A DNA stretch of 64,000 nt from Microstegium vimineum. Its lineage: Eukaryota; Streptophyta; Magnoliopsida; Poales; Poaceae. A program made the translations under genes and the position numbers. A model generated the notes under the pieces. It was not told the origin of the DNA and did no database searches. It saw nothing but the letters and a program-made list of their open reading frames with translations. This document shows, in pieces, positions 21,354 through 33,500 of the stretch (its first letter is position 1; every line of letters begins with the position of its first letter). The stretch is taken from the NCBI GenBank assembly GCA_022036555.1, contig CM039133.1:6575184-6639183 (forward strand). Reading direction: 5' to 3'.

Positions 21354-22238
21354 TGATGTGTGATTAAGTACTCGAAGTCGAGGTCTCACAAACTGATGAA
21401 CAACTACCTTTCAATGATAGATTTATTGAAAGAAAACTTAAAACACTCATGTGGACGATGGTTAATGAATACAAGGTTTTTGCGGGCATGCGTACCCTAT
21501 AGACACACCCCTGGTGGTCTTAAAGACGCAGTCGTCCACACCACGGTCCACACCACGTCCTGATAGGGATGGTCCTCACCCAATTTTTTTTCCTTAAAGA
21601 CTATACATGGTCAGTTAGACGAAAGATGATGATGCTTGTGTTGCCTCATCTAACCATGCATCAACGCGCACATGGTGTCCGTGTGTTGTATAACTTGTTT
21701 TTTTAGAGAGAGAGAACATGAGGGATCAAAGGTCTATCCCTATTGAAAATTAATTAAATAGATAAAGCGAAGAACAAAGTTACAAAGATTCAGGGCCTAA
21801 AGAAAAGTACAAGACACCAAGAAAGAAACAAAGAAAAACAGAAAGATTATACAAGTTGCTCTAGCCATAAATAAATAAATAAATTCTCGACAGCAATGGC
21901 AAGCACACCCAATAAAGATTCTGATGTTAATTTTCATCATTAGAGGTTTAGCAATGGCAAGCACACCCAATAAAGATTCTGATGTCTTCATCATTAAAGG
22001 TTTAATCAGTGTGAACCGAGCAAAGCCTTGCATTGTCTTTGGAGAGTGATTAGTAGATAAATATATATTATCTCATCGTGTATGGATCGATCATAACAAT
22101 TATTCAGGCATGGTAACCATCGCTATGCCTTCCCTTAAGTACCATCAGTAGCAGTGAATCAATTGCCGTGCACACAATTATAGCACCATAACACAATTAT
22201 AGCACCATCTCATTAATCCATCTCTGCCGTGGTGCGCC
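21354..22238. other. Intergenic, with a repeat-like stretch
   Basis: From about 21690 an A-rich, purine-rich stretch follows a run of T, resembling the tail of a retroposed sequence, though no family was identified. DNA from about 22110 shares motifs with the upstream regions at 12109 and 12828 and probably is the promoter of copy D. Confidence 0.45.
21892..22007. repeat. 58-bp direct repeat, two copies
   Basis: AGCAATGGCAAGCACACCCA starts at 21892 and again at 21950. Both copies run on through ATAAAGATTCTGATG and a TCATCATTARAGGTTTA tail. Confidence 0.85.
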
Positions 22239-22678
22239 ATGTTGACGGTCCATGGCAGGGAGATCCCAGGCCTGGGCATCGCTGCCCTCGGCGTCAGCAT
22301 CAGTACCATCGTCGCCTTCCTGACCATGGTAATCTGCGGCGCCTGCAAGACGCGCAAGCCGCAGCAGGAGGCCGACGCCAGTGGTCGCCGTGCACCGCCA
22401 AGGAGCAACGGCAGCGGCGGCGAGGATAGGCGGCCATGATGATGGGCCAGCAGGCCGCGCAGACGATGCCGCTGCTCTGCAGATATCTCAAGGCCGACGG
22501 GTGGCAGGACGCCACGTGCGGGGTGTGCCTGGTAGAGCTTGCCGACGGTGATGTCCTCAGGGTGCTGCCGCCGTGCATGCACTACTTCCTCGCCGCGTGC
22601 GTCGGCGACTGGATCCGCGTCCACGCCACCTGCCCCTTCTGCCGCGGTCCCGTCGCCGCCGCCGCGCGCCCGGCGTGA
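22239..22678 (+). pseudogene. ATL-like RING-H2 protein, copy D, split and missing a zinc ligand
   Basis: Frame 1 (22239-22439, 66 aa) has a hydrophobic helix at about residues 13-33 (GIAALGVSISTIVAFLTMVI), then basic residues. It ends at TGA 22437-22439. Frame 2 starts at ATG 22436, overlapping as ATGA, and encodes an 80-aa RING. Its order is CGVC, x15, C-M-H, then CPFC. The fifth ligand is lost: MHYFLAAC has Leu where family members have His (compare MHRFHTAC in copy A). In working ATL genes helix and RING share one frame, so this is read as a one-base frameshift. Two separate small proteins remain possible. Confidence 0.7.
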
Positions 22679-23112
22679 CGACATATGTAAGAAAAGGATC
22701 CAAGATCACTAGCAAATATCAAAGTGGCTAAGCCTAAAACTCAAGAACACACAAGATCACTAGCCGCGTCAGGTGAAGATGGCAGAATGTAAGCTTTGGC
22801 AAGGAATTTGGAAAGCTTAATCCAAATTCATCGTTCCCCAATTTAGGATTGTCATTTGTCAGTTCTATCTGTCTGCAGAGCACACCCTCCTCACAACAGC
22901 ATCTGAATCACGACCAAAATGCACTCGATGGCATTGAAATTTTTGGAATAGTGCACGGTGCTAGATATTATATCCTATGTACAATGGACAACGCCAAACA
23001 TTCTGCAACTCAGATATGAAAAAAAAAAAGATTGCCATAATGGCTATATTTTTATGGTACAAAACTACAGTACAAACAAAGCGTGTGGATAAATTTTGTT
23101 AGGCTCCAGTGA
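22679..23112. other. Intergenic and VPS2 3' UTR
   Basis: The part nearest 23112 should be 3' untranslated sequence of the minus-strand VPS2 gene. No other feature was seen. Confidence 0.5.
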
Positions 23113-26009
23113 TCACATCTTCCTTAGGTTGTCAAGCCGCGCCTGCAGGTCGTCGTCTATGCCACCATCTGGCCCACCTGCGGCTTCAGCTTGTGCAGGA
23201 ACTTTCCCCGCTGCGACGGGCTTAGCAACTGCGGTCGCAGGAGCCTTGACAAGCTGGGTACAGAGAGGAAGAATCAACATTGAATATCAGTATCATCCAT
23301 CAAACTACAGGGCAGCGTATGCTACATCAGGATGAACAGAAGAGTGCGGCGACATTTTTACCTCTGAGTTGACATCGATGCCAATTTCGTCAAGGACTTG
23401 GCTTACTAGCTCCTCTGTTTCTTCCTCCTCCTCGTCACCGTCCAAGGCGTCATCAATGGCGTCATTCATCACCTCACTAACCATCTCCATCTTCTCATTT
23501 TGCATCTCAAACTCCCGCATTATCTTCTGCAGGGCAGGCAGGTTCATCTGTCTGTTCATCTGCCCCATGGCTTTCGTCACACCCTTCATGGCTTCACCCA
23601 TTGCTTGTGTCGATTTGAGAGTCTAAAACATTGGGCACCCGTCAATACAAAAGATTTTTAAAGAGGGCTCTCATGAATAAAAGGAACATCAAATTTTGTT
23701 TACAGTTCAGTGAAGAAAGCTCACTATGAAAGACTGAGTCAACTATGTTTGCAATCATCAATCTCATAACAATTAGCACAAAGTTGCATGAGGTCTCAAA
23801 TTAAATATATTCCTTAAAGTTGTATAGTTACCTGAATACGAAGAGATACACCTTGTAGCTGGGACTTGAGGGCATAAAATTTTGTGATCTGGTGTCTTGT
23901 GCGGATAAGGTCCTTTGCCATAACTTTTACAGCTCCCTGTGAACAATTTACAGCATTACCAAAATATATTACATGAGCATATAAAACAATTGCAGCCAAA
24001 AAAACAGCATGTTCTTTTCAACATGTAAAGCAAAATAAATAATACATGCCCAAACCAGTATCAACAGCAATTGCAGCCAGAAAACAGAGCATATCATACA
24101 TCCATTGAACATAAAAAAAAAAAAAAGTTTTGAACAAACCAAATCAGCCAGCTTATCCTATAAGGAGGTATAACCAACTGCCCTTACACTGAACTAGACA
24201 GTTTGAGTATGATTGAATTCATGCCAAAAATCACACACATTAAATTGTCTTAATAACCCCCAACACACCAACCATCAGATACAATACAATGCCATATTTC
24301 CCCAAATTGCTAGAAGTTGGTCAGAGCAATACTAAAACCATTAATTAAGGCAGAAAAACAAGATAAAACCCTGGCAATATGCTACCCAGGGGAGAATGAT
24401 ATCCGTATGACCTATTTTTTGCATTATTAATATATGACTGGGCATGTTCTTTTGTATATCATGTCAAACTTAAAGCTTCCAAATTGGAGCTGAACCACAG
24501 TTAACACATTCACAGTGCTAAATTACCTACCATTCCCAAACAAAACGGCATCAAATCCATTGTTTTCAGGTCGTCCGATTAATCGCGATTAGTTGTCCTG
24601 GTCGGTCCCAGGTGGTCGATTAGGATGTCCGACTCGACCAGCTCGACCAGAAACCTGGTCGTCCGACTAGTCGTCGACTAATCGCGATTAGTCGTTCGAC
24701 CAGGTCCTGGACGACCAGGCTGTGGACTCTTTTTTAGCTTATCTGTACTGTTGGACTAGTTTGGACTTTGGTTATGTAATATGCTGGCTGTGTTAGTTAG
24801 TTTTTACTGTTGGACTAGTTTGGACTTTGGTTATGTAATATGCTGGCTGTGTTAGTTAGTTTTTACTGCTGTGCAGCAGTGCTGCTGTTAAGATGTGTCA
24901 AGATCAAGGCTGCATTAGTGTTGCTACTTGCTAATTATGGTTCTATTTGATATTACAGACTTTTATTGTGTATAATATAGTATATATAGAGAGGTATATA
25001 TATAGGTCGACCGGCTGATATACCTGGACGACCAGGAGACGACCAGGGTCGATTAATCGACCTGGTCGACGATTAATCACGATTAATCGCCTGGTCGGTC
25101 CCAGGTCGACCAGGATTGACCAGTCGACCAGAAAACACTGATCAAATCAGATGAAACAAGTGGGCAGGTGCTTCGACATTATTCCACACATACCATCTGG
25201 CCCTGCTTGGCCACCTTCTTGATCTCGTTGATGAGCTTCTTCTCCTGGGCCTGCAGGCCCTGCCTCTCCCTCTCAATCTCCCTGATGGACTTGTCCAGCA
25301 TCCGCTTGTTCTCCCGCAGCAGCTCTGTTGTTAACCAACCGAGGAAATGTAAATGGACATCCTGACATGAAAGTTGTCCGCGAAAAAAAAAAAAGTAAAC
25401 TGACATCCTGAAGATTAAACTAAACCAACAGCAAAACAGGACATGCCCAATGTGAATGTGTGGTTTCCATGGTTGATTTCAACTTTTCAGAACATTAGCC
25501 ACTAGCAGGGCCATGCATGGGAGGACAAAGCAATAACTTTGTTTTTCAAAATTAGAGCAGAGAAACCCCTAAAAATCGAAAAATCTTGGGGGTTTTCCTA
25601 GGGGTATGTAGGATAATAAATAATAGAACTGGGAAAAGTAAAGTACAGTAATATGATTGCGACAATTCCGGGAATAATAGAAGGGGTGAAAGAAACCCCA
25701 ACGAGATCAGCAGCAGGATATATAATATAATAATTTTTTTTAAAAAAAATACACACAAAAAGGCCTATGCAATTTGGCTCTATCTCGTCGGCGGTGGTAC
25801 CGAGAAAGGCGACGAATTTCTCGATTGGACACCAAGAACGACCAGAAAGACGCCCAATTCCTCCTGGGCCTGTCGCCCATCGGTAGGAGAGGAGGGGAGG
25901 ATCGGGGAGCGAGCGAGTGGGATGGATGGAACGAATCGCAGGCTAGAACAAGGAGGAGAGGCGGATACCGACCGGCTGGGGTCTTCTTCTTGCCGAAGAT
26001 GAAGCTCAT
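23113..26009 (-). CDS. VPS2: ESCRT-III subunit VPS2 (CHMP2A-like), five exons
   Basis: Exons on the minus strand: 26009-25973, 25324-25194, 23936-23832, 23622-23362 and 23253-23113. They join with GT-AG introns to 224 aa with no break. The start MSFIFGKKKTPAE, then LLRENKRMLDKSIREIERE, KVMAKDLIRTRHQI and KGVTKAMGQMNRQMNLP, are classic for VPS2. An acidic stretch (DGDEEEEETEE) and a C-terminal MIT-interacting motif (DLQARLDNLRKM) finish it. VPS2 polymerises on endosomes with VPS24 and SNF7 for cargo sorting into multivesicular bodies, and recruits the VPS4/SKD1 ATPase through the C-terminal motif. Length equals that of plant orthologues. Intron 2 (1257 bp) holds a hAT element. The upstream region is GC-rich with no clear TATA, fitting constitutive expression (inference). 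Confidence 0.96.
24558..25140. mobile_element. hAT non-autonomous element in VPS2 intron 2
   Basis: The inverted termini are CATTGTTTTCAGGTCG and, read inward from the right, CAGTGTTTTCTGGTCG. They are flanked by an exact 8-bp duplication, ATCAAATC (24550-24557 and 25141-25148). The ends are rich in GATTAATCG and GGTCGACC words. No transposase. A 59-bp segment (starting ACTGTTGGACTAGTTTGG) is tandemly doubled at 24747 and 24806. Confidence 0.92.
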
Positions 26010-26520
26010 GGCGGCGGGCGGGCGGGGGAGCAAGACGACGACTAGTGGTTTCCTTGGATCCGGGCGGGCGGGCGGCGGCTGCGATTCGGGGATGGTGAGC
26101 CGCTGAAGAATCCTTCCTTCCTCGGTTCCTCCTCTGCGCCTGCGCGTGTGGGATTGGGGATTTGAGGGGGTCTCTTTTGGGATGGGATGGGGGGTTGATT
26201 CGATACGAAGGAAGGAAGGAAGGAAAGAAAAAGATTTCGTTCGCTGCAGTTGCCAGTTGGGATCGTTTTGTCGTGAACGCGGTTTGGTTTGGACAGCGGC
26301 AGCGGCGACGCGCTCCGGTTGTGGAGATTACGACCTGACGATGATGATGATGGTTCCTCTCTCTGCTGGTCAACGCAGATTTTCCCACCAAATGGCCTCT
26401 GCATTATGGCATCTATTTTTAATTTACATTTAAAAGTTTATTACTATATTTTTACGGGACATATATTTTCTAAAATCAATTTGTGAAGATAAATTTCTGA
26501 ACTTGACAATCATTTGAAGA
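26010..26520 (-). promoter_or_regulatory. 5' UTR and promoter region of VPS2
   Basis: GC-rich upstream of the start codon to about 26350, then AT-rich. Open frames on both strands here are compositional. No TATA box stands out near the expected position. Confidence 0.45.
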
Positions 26521-26611
26521 GACATTTAGACATTGTATTTTTTAGAAGAAAAAAAATAATAAGAGAGATAGAAAAATGGAGAAAAGAGAGAGGGACGAGT
26601 GGAATTGGTAG

Positions 26612-26726
26612 GCATCTGGGCTGGCTGAGCGATGTTTCCGACGTTGCGGTATACGGTCTTGAACTGGGCCGGGAAGCCTACAACTTCTGAGTTAGGCAGC
26701 CAGCCAGCCCAGCCCAGCCCAGATGC
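26612..26726. repeat. Inverted repeat with GGGCTGGCTG arms
   Basis: GCATCTGGGCTGGCTG (26612-26627) is the inverse of CAGCCAGCCCAG...AGATGC at 26701-26726, with a loop of about 73 bp. It may be the ends of a small MITE, but no duplication was identified. Confidence 0.6.
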
Positions 26727-27213
26727 AGTCATTCAGAAGTTAACTACGTGAACACGTCACTGATTCACGATCTCGAAAGAAGAATATAATAACTAGAACA
26801 AAACTTAAAAATGTGGTGCGGAATGTTTGGGCATATATATGGTCGATGGATCGGCAATCGGGTACGGTAGGGTATGCAGCATGCGCCATCGCCATTCCAT
26901 GCATGCATGCTCCGTACGTCGATCATCGTCGTCTCACCAACCTCAAGCTCAAGTAATCATCAAGCTAAGTACGTGATGACGCGTGCGTGGCCGGTGTACG
27001 TCACCAATCCGGCCGGCCGGGCGTGTCCACCATGGGCAGGCATGCACATTACGTACTCCTCCTCGATCATATATCGCTGCTCCTGCATGCCTTAGGCCGG
27101 CCTTCAGATCGAGCTGATCTACCATAGCATGGGGTCAAGCCGCTACTAGGATTAGGCGAAAGGGCGGGTGATCTGTTAGGCCCACCGACCACTTATCCAA
27201 AACGTACATAGAT

Positions 27214-27328
27214 CCAGGGACGGAACTTATGTACTAAGTGCTAATAATGCCTATATATTTAAGCATTTTATAGGGAATCAGCAAGTTGTTGGGGGCAAGG
27301 CCAGCCCCCCTGGCCCTCTCTGCCCCTG
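27214..27328. mobile_element. hAT-like remnant
   Basis: The left edge CAGGGACGGAAC and right edge (inverse CAGGGGCAGAG) resemble the termini of the element at 21193. The 8-bp flanks match only in part, so this is a diverged copy. Confidence 0.45.
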
Positions 27329-27522
27329 CATATACAACTCATCTCCATGCAATGTAAGCCATCAGCAAGGTAGACCATGTCAAATTTCAAACCAAAATAG
27401 TCTAACACACTAGTGAGATTTCAATTCCCCCACAATAAAATGATCCAAACAATTCTTGGATTACACGGGGTGTTGGGCCTTCTCCAAGTTAGAAGGCCGG
27501 GCCCATCACCAGCTGAGACGTA

Positions 27523-27680
27523 CTCCCTAATTAATATCATTAGATAGATTTCTGAATATACTTTAATAATAAACTTATTTACAAATATAAAATATGCACA
27601 CATTTTCTACAAACTTCGTCAAAGTTAAAAAAAATTGACTAAAATGTTTCTCATAACGACTTTTTTTTAGACGGAGGGAG
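27523..27680. mobile_element. Stowaway-like MITE (158 bp)
   Basis: Starts CTCCCTAATTAA and ends AGACGGAGGGAG, with TA at both edges (27521-27522 and 27681-27682), as for Stowaway/Tc1-mariner MITEs. AT-rich interior. Confidence 0.8.
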
Positions 27681-29426
27681 TACACATGAGGGGGACCCTT
27701 GCTGACACACGTCAATTGCCCATCCCACAACCCAGTAAGCATGTCATGTGGCCGTTCTGCCCCCCAATCATGCAATGCAGGCAAGGCATGCCTGGCCCGC
27801 TCACTCACGCTCAAACCGTGGGGCCCACCTGTCGGGCACTCGGGCAGGTCCATCGTACTAGCAACAAACATTTTCATATCTTGAGAGATATAGTACTACC
27901 AAGCAACATTAATTGTTGTTGATGGGTCACCTCATTGCATCTGTTCATCTGTCTGCAGATGGCCGGGAAATCAGGAATCGGTCTCCTCATTTCATTCATT
28001 CAGATGCTGCTAGCATTGCATTGCATTGCCTTGCCCTTGCAGGAAAAAATTTATGATTGGAAGCTAATTAACGTAAATAATGTGCTGTGTCAACACTGTA
28101 GTAGGATCATGCATCATAATCCAGTCCCCTTAATCATCTGATTCAGCTGTGTCGTCTCCCGTTTTAATGTTCAACGACCATGCATATATATGCATGTGCA
28201 GCTCAACCTGCAGGTCCTACTAGCTAGTACACAGAGTCTCCGATCCTCCTGTGTCATCTCATGCTTTACCACTGCTACCAATTCTAGTGTTGTGTTGGAG
28301 TGAAAAGGGCTGCTCAGGTGCCCAGTGGAAAAAAAAAACATTGATGTGCATATGTACTGATGCACTTATGTACGTTCATTGTCAATGATGGGCCGCGCGG
28401 CCTGTAGATTAAAATCCCAGGCCAGCTTTTCAGTTTTATTCCTCATGGCCTGTTTTGTGTACCCCACATTTTTTTTAACATCTGTTTTGTGCACCCTCTT
28501 GATCTGTTGCATCACTGTATGTCAGCCTGTCAATCCCTCCCCTCTGGTAGTCTGGTGACACATATAAATGAATATTCCATACCCACTTGGTCTTATCATT
28601 CAGCTAGTAGCCTAAGCTTAGTACCTGACACACACCATCTCACTCCAGGAAATTCAATATATAATATCCATACTGATCATGATACACAACCTTTTCAGTT
28701 CAACACAGCTGATTCCTCATCATGGAAAAAGGAAAAAGAATGAAAAAGCAGCAGTCAACCAATCTTGTTGTGGCGCAACGGCTAAATCGAGCACACACTT
28801 AATTTAATCAGAAAAGCTAATTTTGTAGTAGCTCCATGTACATCTTAGAACCATACTAATACCTGCATCTGCTAATATATAAGAAAACATTAATATTATT
28901 TCCAAAGCTAGGCTGGACTACAGAACTCCTGCATATCTACAAAACTTGCACCTTTCCACACTACTGAAGGTTGGCATACTAAATTGACAAGCTAGGACCA
29001 CAGTGCTGTACGTACCGTCCTACAATACTATACAGTACATACTCTTTCTGTCTGTATGCGCGCCTGTACACATCCTGCATTTAATTTACACGGTTGGTGA
29101 GAAGAGAAGCTGCTGAAGAATTGAGCTGAACCATTCTTGTTTGGTTGCGCATGCATTTCAATTTTCAGCGTCTGAAGCTAGATGCTCCCAAATGGAGCGG
29201 TTTGGGACCAGATGAGATGATAAGGAGGTGCCGTGTCCCGGCCTTGCTCTCCTCACCTACAATTCAAACCCATTCCTGAATATTTTAAGAATGCCAAGTA
29301 ATCTTCCTCACCTACAAATCAAACCCATTTCCTGACCATTTGAAAAATGCCAACTAATCTTGTGGAAGATTTCATTCTTTATTTAAGGGTCGGCCAGTGC
29401 ATGCAATGGATTGAGCATACTACTAT

Positions 29427-29665
29427 GGGCATCCGCAATGGTAATAGTTAGTACTAGCTACATAGTCAGTTGATGTGGAGGTGAGAGACAATAAAAGAGA
29501 CTAATATATTGTACTGGATCCACATACTCCTCTCACGTAGTCTTGAGCTACGTTAAATAGATAAATTATTTGTTTGTACATAATGACTACTCTCTCCTAC
29601 TTTTTCATGTCACGTCATATCTAGCTAGCTAAATAACTGACGCCCTAAGCAGTCTAGCATGTACT
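29427..29665. mobile_element. Possible Tourist/Harbinger-like MITE
   Basis: The left side GGGCATCCGCAATGG resembles a common grass MITE terminus. The matching right end is eroded, so the limits are guesses. Confidence 0.35.
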
Positions 29666-30272
29666 GACTAACTACTAGCATATGCATGTTACTCGTATTA
29701 TATTATATAGTGCAATGGATTATGTCTAGCATAGGATGTGTTATTAGATAAAGTGTAAAAACCATAGCCCTTGTCTCGAGGTGATTAAAGCTCTAAACCC
29801 GTCATGGACCATCATTAGTGCACTGAACTGAGACGAGCGCGCACGTCACTGCAATTTTTTTGTTTGTTTGGAATAATCGCTGCACTGCCATTTCAATTTC
29901 AGCCTTTCAGTTTCAGTGTGAATGTAATAACCTGCAAGGCATGGTCTTTGCAACCTGCATATGAAAACCAGTGGAATTTCACTTTTTGCTCGTGAGAGAA
30001 TCTTGGACCTCCTCCCAGTTGCAACGATCGAAAATTATTCAGGCAGGCAAGGTCACCAACATCGCCCAACAAAAAAATATTCAGAGAATCGAGTTGGGTT
30101 GGGTGTTCTAGTATAAACATAGTAGTAGCTCGGATGGATCTTCTTGAACCCTGATTAGGTCACCTAAGCAGCTAAGCTAATCCAATTTGTTGGAGTTGTT
30201 CCAAATTCACTATAGGATATAGGCCGGGTTTCTGACGGAGCGGAGCGGAGGCCCGTCGCCGGAGGCTTGGGC

Positions 30273-30473
30273 CCCTTGCTAGGGTTTCATGGAGATGAGA
30301 TTCTCTTGTAAGCCGCCATAGGCGTGTAACCCAAACTCTTGAGATAGTGAGATTGTTGTTGGCTGGTGCCCTTGGTTTTTCCCCTTCACATCGAAGGGGT
30401 TTTCCACGTTAAATCGTGTGTCTCCTTTGTGGCTTGATTCTTTACTTCATATTCCTATACGTCGTCCATAACA
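30273..30473 (+). repeat. 5' LTR (recognisable part)
   Basis: From CCCTTGCTAGGGTTTC to TCCATAACA. 186 bp of it aligns to the 3' LTR with few differences, among them GTTGTTGG versus ATTACTGG. Confidence 0.8.
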
Positions 30474-30475
30474 AT

Positions 30476-30490
30476 TGGTACCGGAGCTTT
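30476..30490 (+). other. Primer-binding site
   Basis: TGGTACCGGAGCTTT sits 2 bp after the 5' LTR and resembles the complement of the initiator methionine tRNA 3' end (TGGTATCAGAGC), the usual plant copia primer. Confidence 0.8.
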
Positions 30491-30507
30491 GGTTGTTGTT
30501 AGGGTTC

Positions 30508-33500
30508 ATGACGACGTCGATGAAGTTCGATCTTCCGCTGCTGAACTACGACACGCGGTTCTCGCTATGGCAAGTCAAGATGTGGGGGATTCTGGCGCAG
30601 ACTCATGACTATGATGAGGCGCTGGATAGTTTCGGAAAGAGGAAGGCCGAGTGGACTCCAGAAGAGACCCGCAAGGATCAGAAGGCGCTCGCCCTAATTC
30701 AGTTGCATCTTCATAATGATATTTTGCAGGAGTGTCTGAAAGAGAAAACTGCTGCAGAACTATGGCTGAAACTGGAATCGATCTATATGTCCAAGGATCT
30801 AACCAGTAAGATGCAGATGAAGATGAAGCTGTTCACCCTGAAGATGAAGGAGGAGGATTCAGTGATGAGCCACATCGCTGAATTCAAGAAGATCGTCGCC
30901 GACCTAGTGTCGATGGAGGTGAAGTATGATGATGAGGACTTAGGTCTTTTACTGCTATGTTCTTTGCCAAATTCGTATGCAAATTTTCGTGACACCATAC
31001 TTTTGAGCCGTGATGAACTAACCCTAAAGGAAGTTTATGAGGCTCTCCAGTCTAGGGAGAAGATGAGAGACATGGTGCAGAATGACGGGATGTTGTCCTC
31101 CAAGGGCGATGCTTTGCATGTGAGTGGCAGAACTGAAAATAGATCCTCCAATGATGGCAATGATGGAAGAAAGAACTACGAAAGGAGAGACCGTTCAAAG
31201 TCCAAGCCGCATGGTAATAAAAAGTTCTGTGTTTATTGCAAGCTGACAAATCATAATGTTGAGGATTGCAGAAAAGTACAGAATAAGGAGAAAAGGAAAA
31301 ACAAGTCGGCTGGTAAGGTCTCTGTTGCTGCTGCTGCGTCTGATGATGATTCTAGAGATTGTCTGGTAGTATTTGCTGGTTGTGTTGCTGGTCATGATGA
31401 ATGGATTCTCGATTCCGCATGTTCATTTCATGTTTGCACTAACAGAAATTGGTTTAGCTCATATAAGCCTGTGTAGAAAGGGGATGTTGTGCGGATGGGA
31501 GATGATAACCGTGTGACATTGTGGGGATTGGATGAGTTCAGATCAAGACTGATGATGGCATGACACACACGCTGAAAAACGTCAGGTATATATCAGGGAT
31601 GTCCAGAAATCTTATCTCATTGAGCACGCTTGATGCAGAAGGTTACAAATATTCCGGTTCAGATGGCATTCTGAAGGTATCAAAAGGTTCTCTTGTTTGC
31701 TTGAAAGGTGATCTTAATTCTGCAAAGTTATATGTCTTTAGAGGGTGTACTTTACCTGGTTCTGATTCCGCTGTTGCTGCTATTACTAATGATGAACCTA
31801 GTAAAACTAACCTTTGACATGCGTTTGGGACATATGAGTCACCATGGTATGGCAGAATTGATGAAGAGAAACCTGCTGGATGGCTGCACTTCGAGTAAAA
31901 TAAAGTTTTGTGAGCATTGTATTTTCGGGAAGCATAAAAGAGTACAGTTCAACACTTCTGTTCACACCACTAAAGGTACTCTTGATTATGTTCATGCTGA
32001 TTTATGAGGCCCTTCCCGTAAGTCCTCACTTGGTGGTGCTCGTTACATGCTTACAATTATTGATGATTACTCTAGAAGGGTTTGGCCTTATTTTCTGAAA
32101 TAGAAAGATGATACTTTTGCTGCTTTTAAGGACTGGAAAGTAATGATAGAAAGGCAAACTGAAAGGAAGGTAAAATTGTTTCGTACTGATAATGGTGGAG
32201 AATTTTGTTCGCGTGAATTTAATGATTATTGCAGATCGGAAGGCATCGTTAGGCATCACACCATACCCCATACTCCACAACAGAATGGTGTGGTCGAATG
32301 CATGAACAGAACCATCATATCCAAGGCCCGTTGCATGCTGTCTAATGCTAGGATGAGCAAGCATTTTTGGGCTGAAGCTGCTAATACTGCCTGCTACTTG
32401 ATAAACAGGTCGCCTTCTATTCCACTAAATAAAAGAACTCCCATTGAGGTATGGTTTGGTACGTCTGCTGATTATTCACAGTTGAAAATTTTTGGATGCA
32501 CTGCCTATGCTCATGTTGATAATGGAAAATTAGAGCCTAGAGCTGTTAAGTGTCTTTTCCTTGGTTATAGTTGGGAGTCAAAGGCTATAAATTGTGGAAT
32601 CCTAAAACAGGAAAGACTTTTATGAGCAGGAGTGTTGTTTTCAATAAATCTGTGATGTTTACTGACAGTTTGCCCTCAGATCATGTTCCAGAAAAAGAGC
32701 TGCAGCGTATGCGCATGCAGGTGGAGCATGTTGATGATGATACAGGTGTGCAGGTGGAGCCTGTTGATGAGCATGGTAACCATGATAATGATGTTGCTGA
32801 GGATGATGCTCATGATGATGTTCAGCAAAATCCTCCCATTTTGTAGTTAGAGGAGGATTTACCTATTGCTCAACGCAAGTCAAAAAGGACAATTGCACCT
32901 TCTAAGCGTCTTATTGAAGAGTGTAATTTGTCTTACTATGCCTTGAGTTGTGCTGAACAGGTGGAGAATGTTCATGAGCCAGCAACCTATAAAGAAGCTA
33001 TTCGTTGTGGTGACACTGAGAATTGGATTTCTGCTATGCATGAGGAGATACAGTCTCTTGAGAAGAATAGTACATGGGAGATTGTATTGCCTAAGAATAA
33101 GAAGACCATCAGCTGCAAATAGATCTTCAAGAGAAAGGAGGGTTTATCTCCAAGCGAGCCTCCAAAGTATAAGGCAAGGTTAGTGGCTAAAGGCTACAGT
33201 CAAATTCCGGGTGTTGACTACAATGATGTGTTCTCTCCAGTGGTAAAACACAGTTCAATTTGTACTTTCCTTAGTATTGTTGCTTCACATGATCTCGAGC
33301 TTAAGCAGTTAGATGTGAAGACTGCGTTTTTGCATGGAGAGCTTGAGGAGGACATATACATGGACCAACCAGAAGGGTTCATAGTGCCTGGCAAGGAAAA
33401 ATATGTGTGCACGTTGAAGAGATCCTTGTATGGGTTGAAACAGTCCCCTCGTCAGTGGAACAAGAGGTTTGATTCATTTATGTTAGCACACAGTTTTAAA

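Larger units (their letters stand above)
26740..30187. other. Intergenic, MITEs only
   Basis: No gene could be supported over 3.4 kb apart from the small elements listed separately. Open frames are short and lack motifs. Confidence 0.55.

Noticed and set aside
25774..26433. Frames on both strands around the VPS2 start
   Set aside because: They overlap VPS2 exon 1, its leader and the first intron. The spliced VPS2 model accounts for the coding signal.
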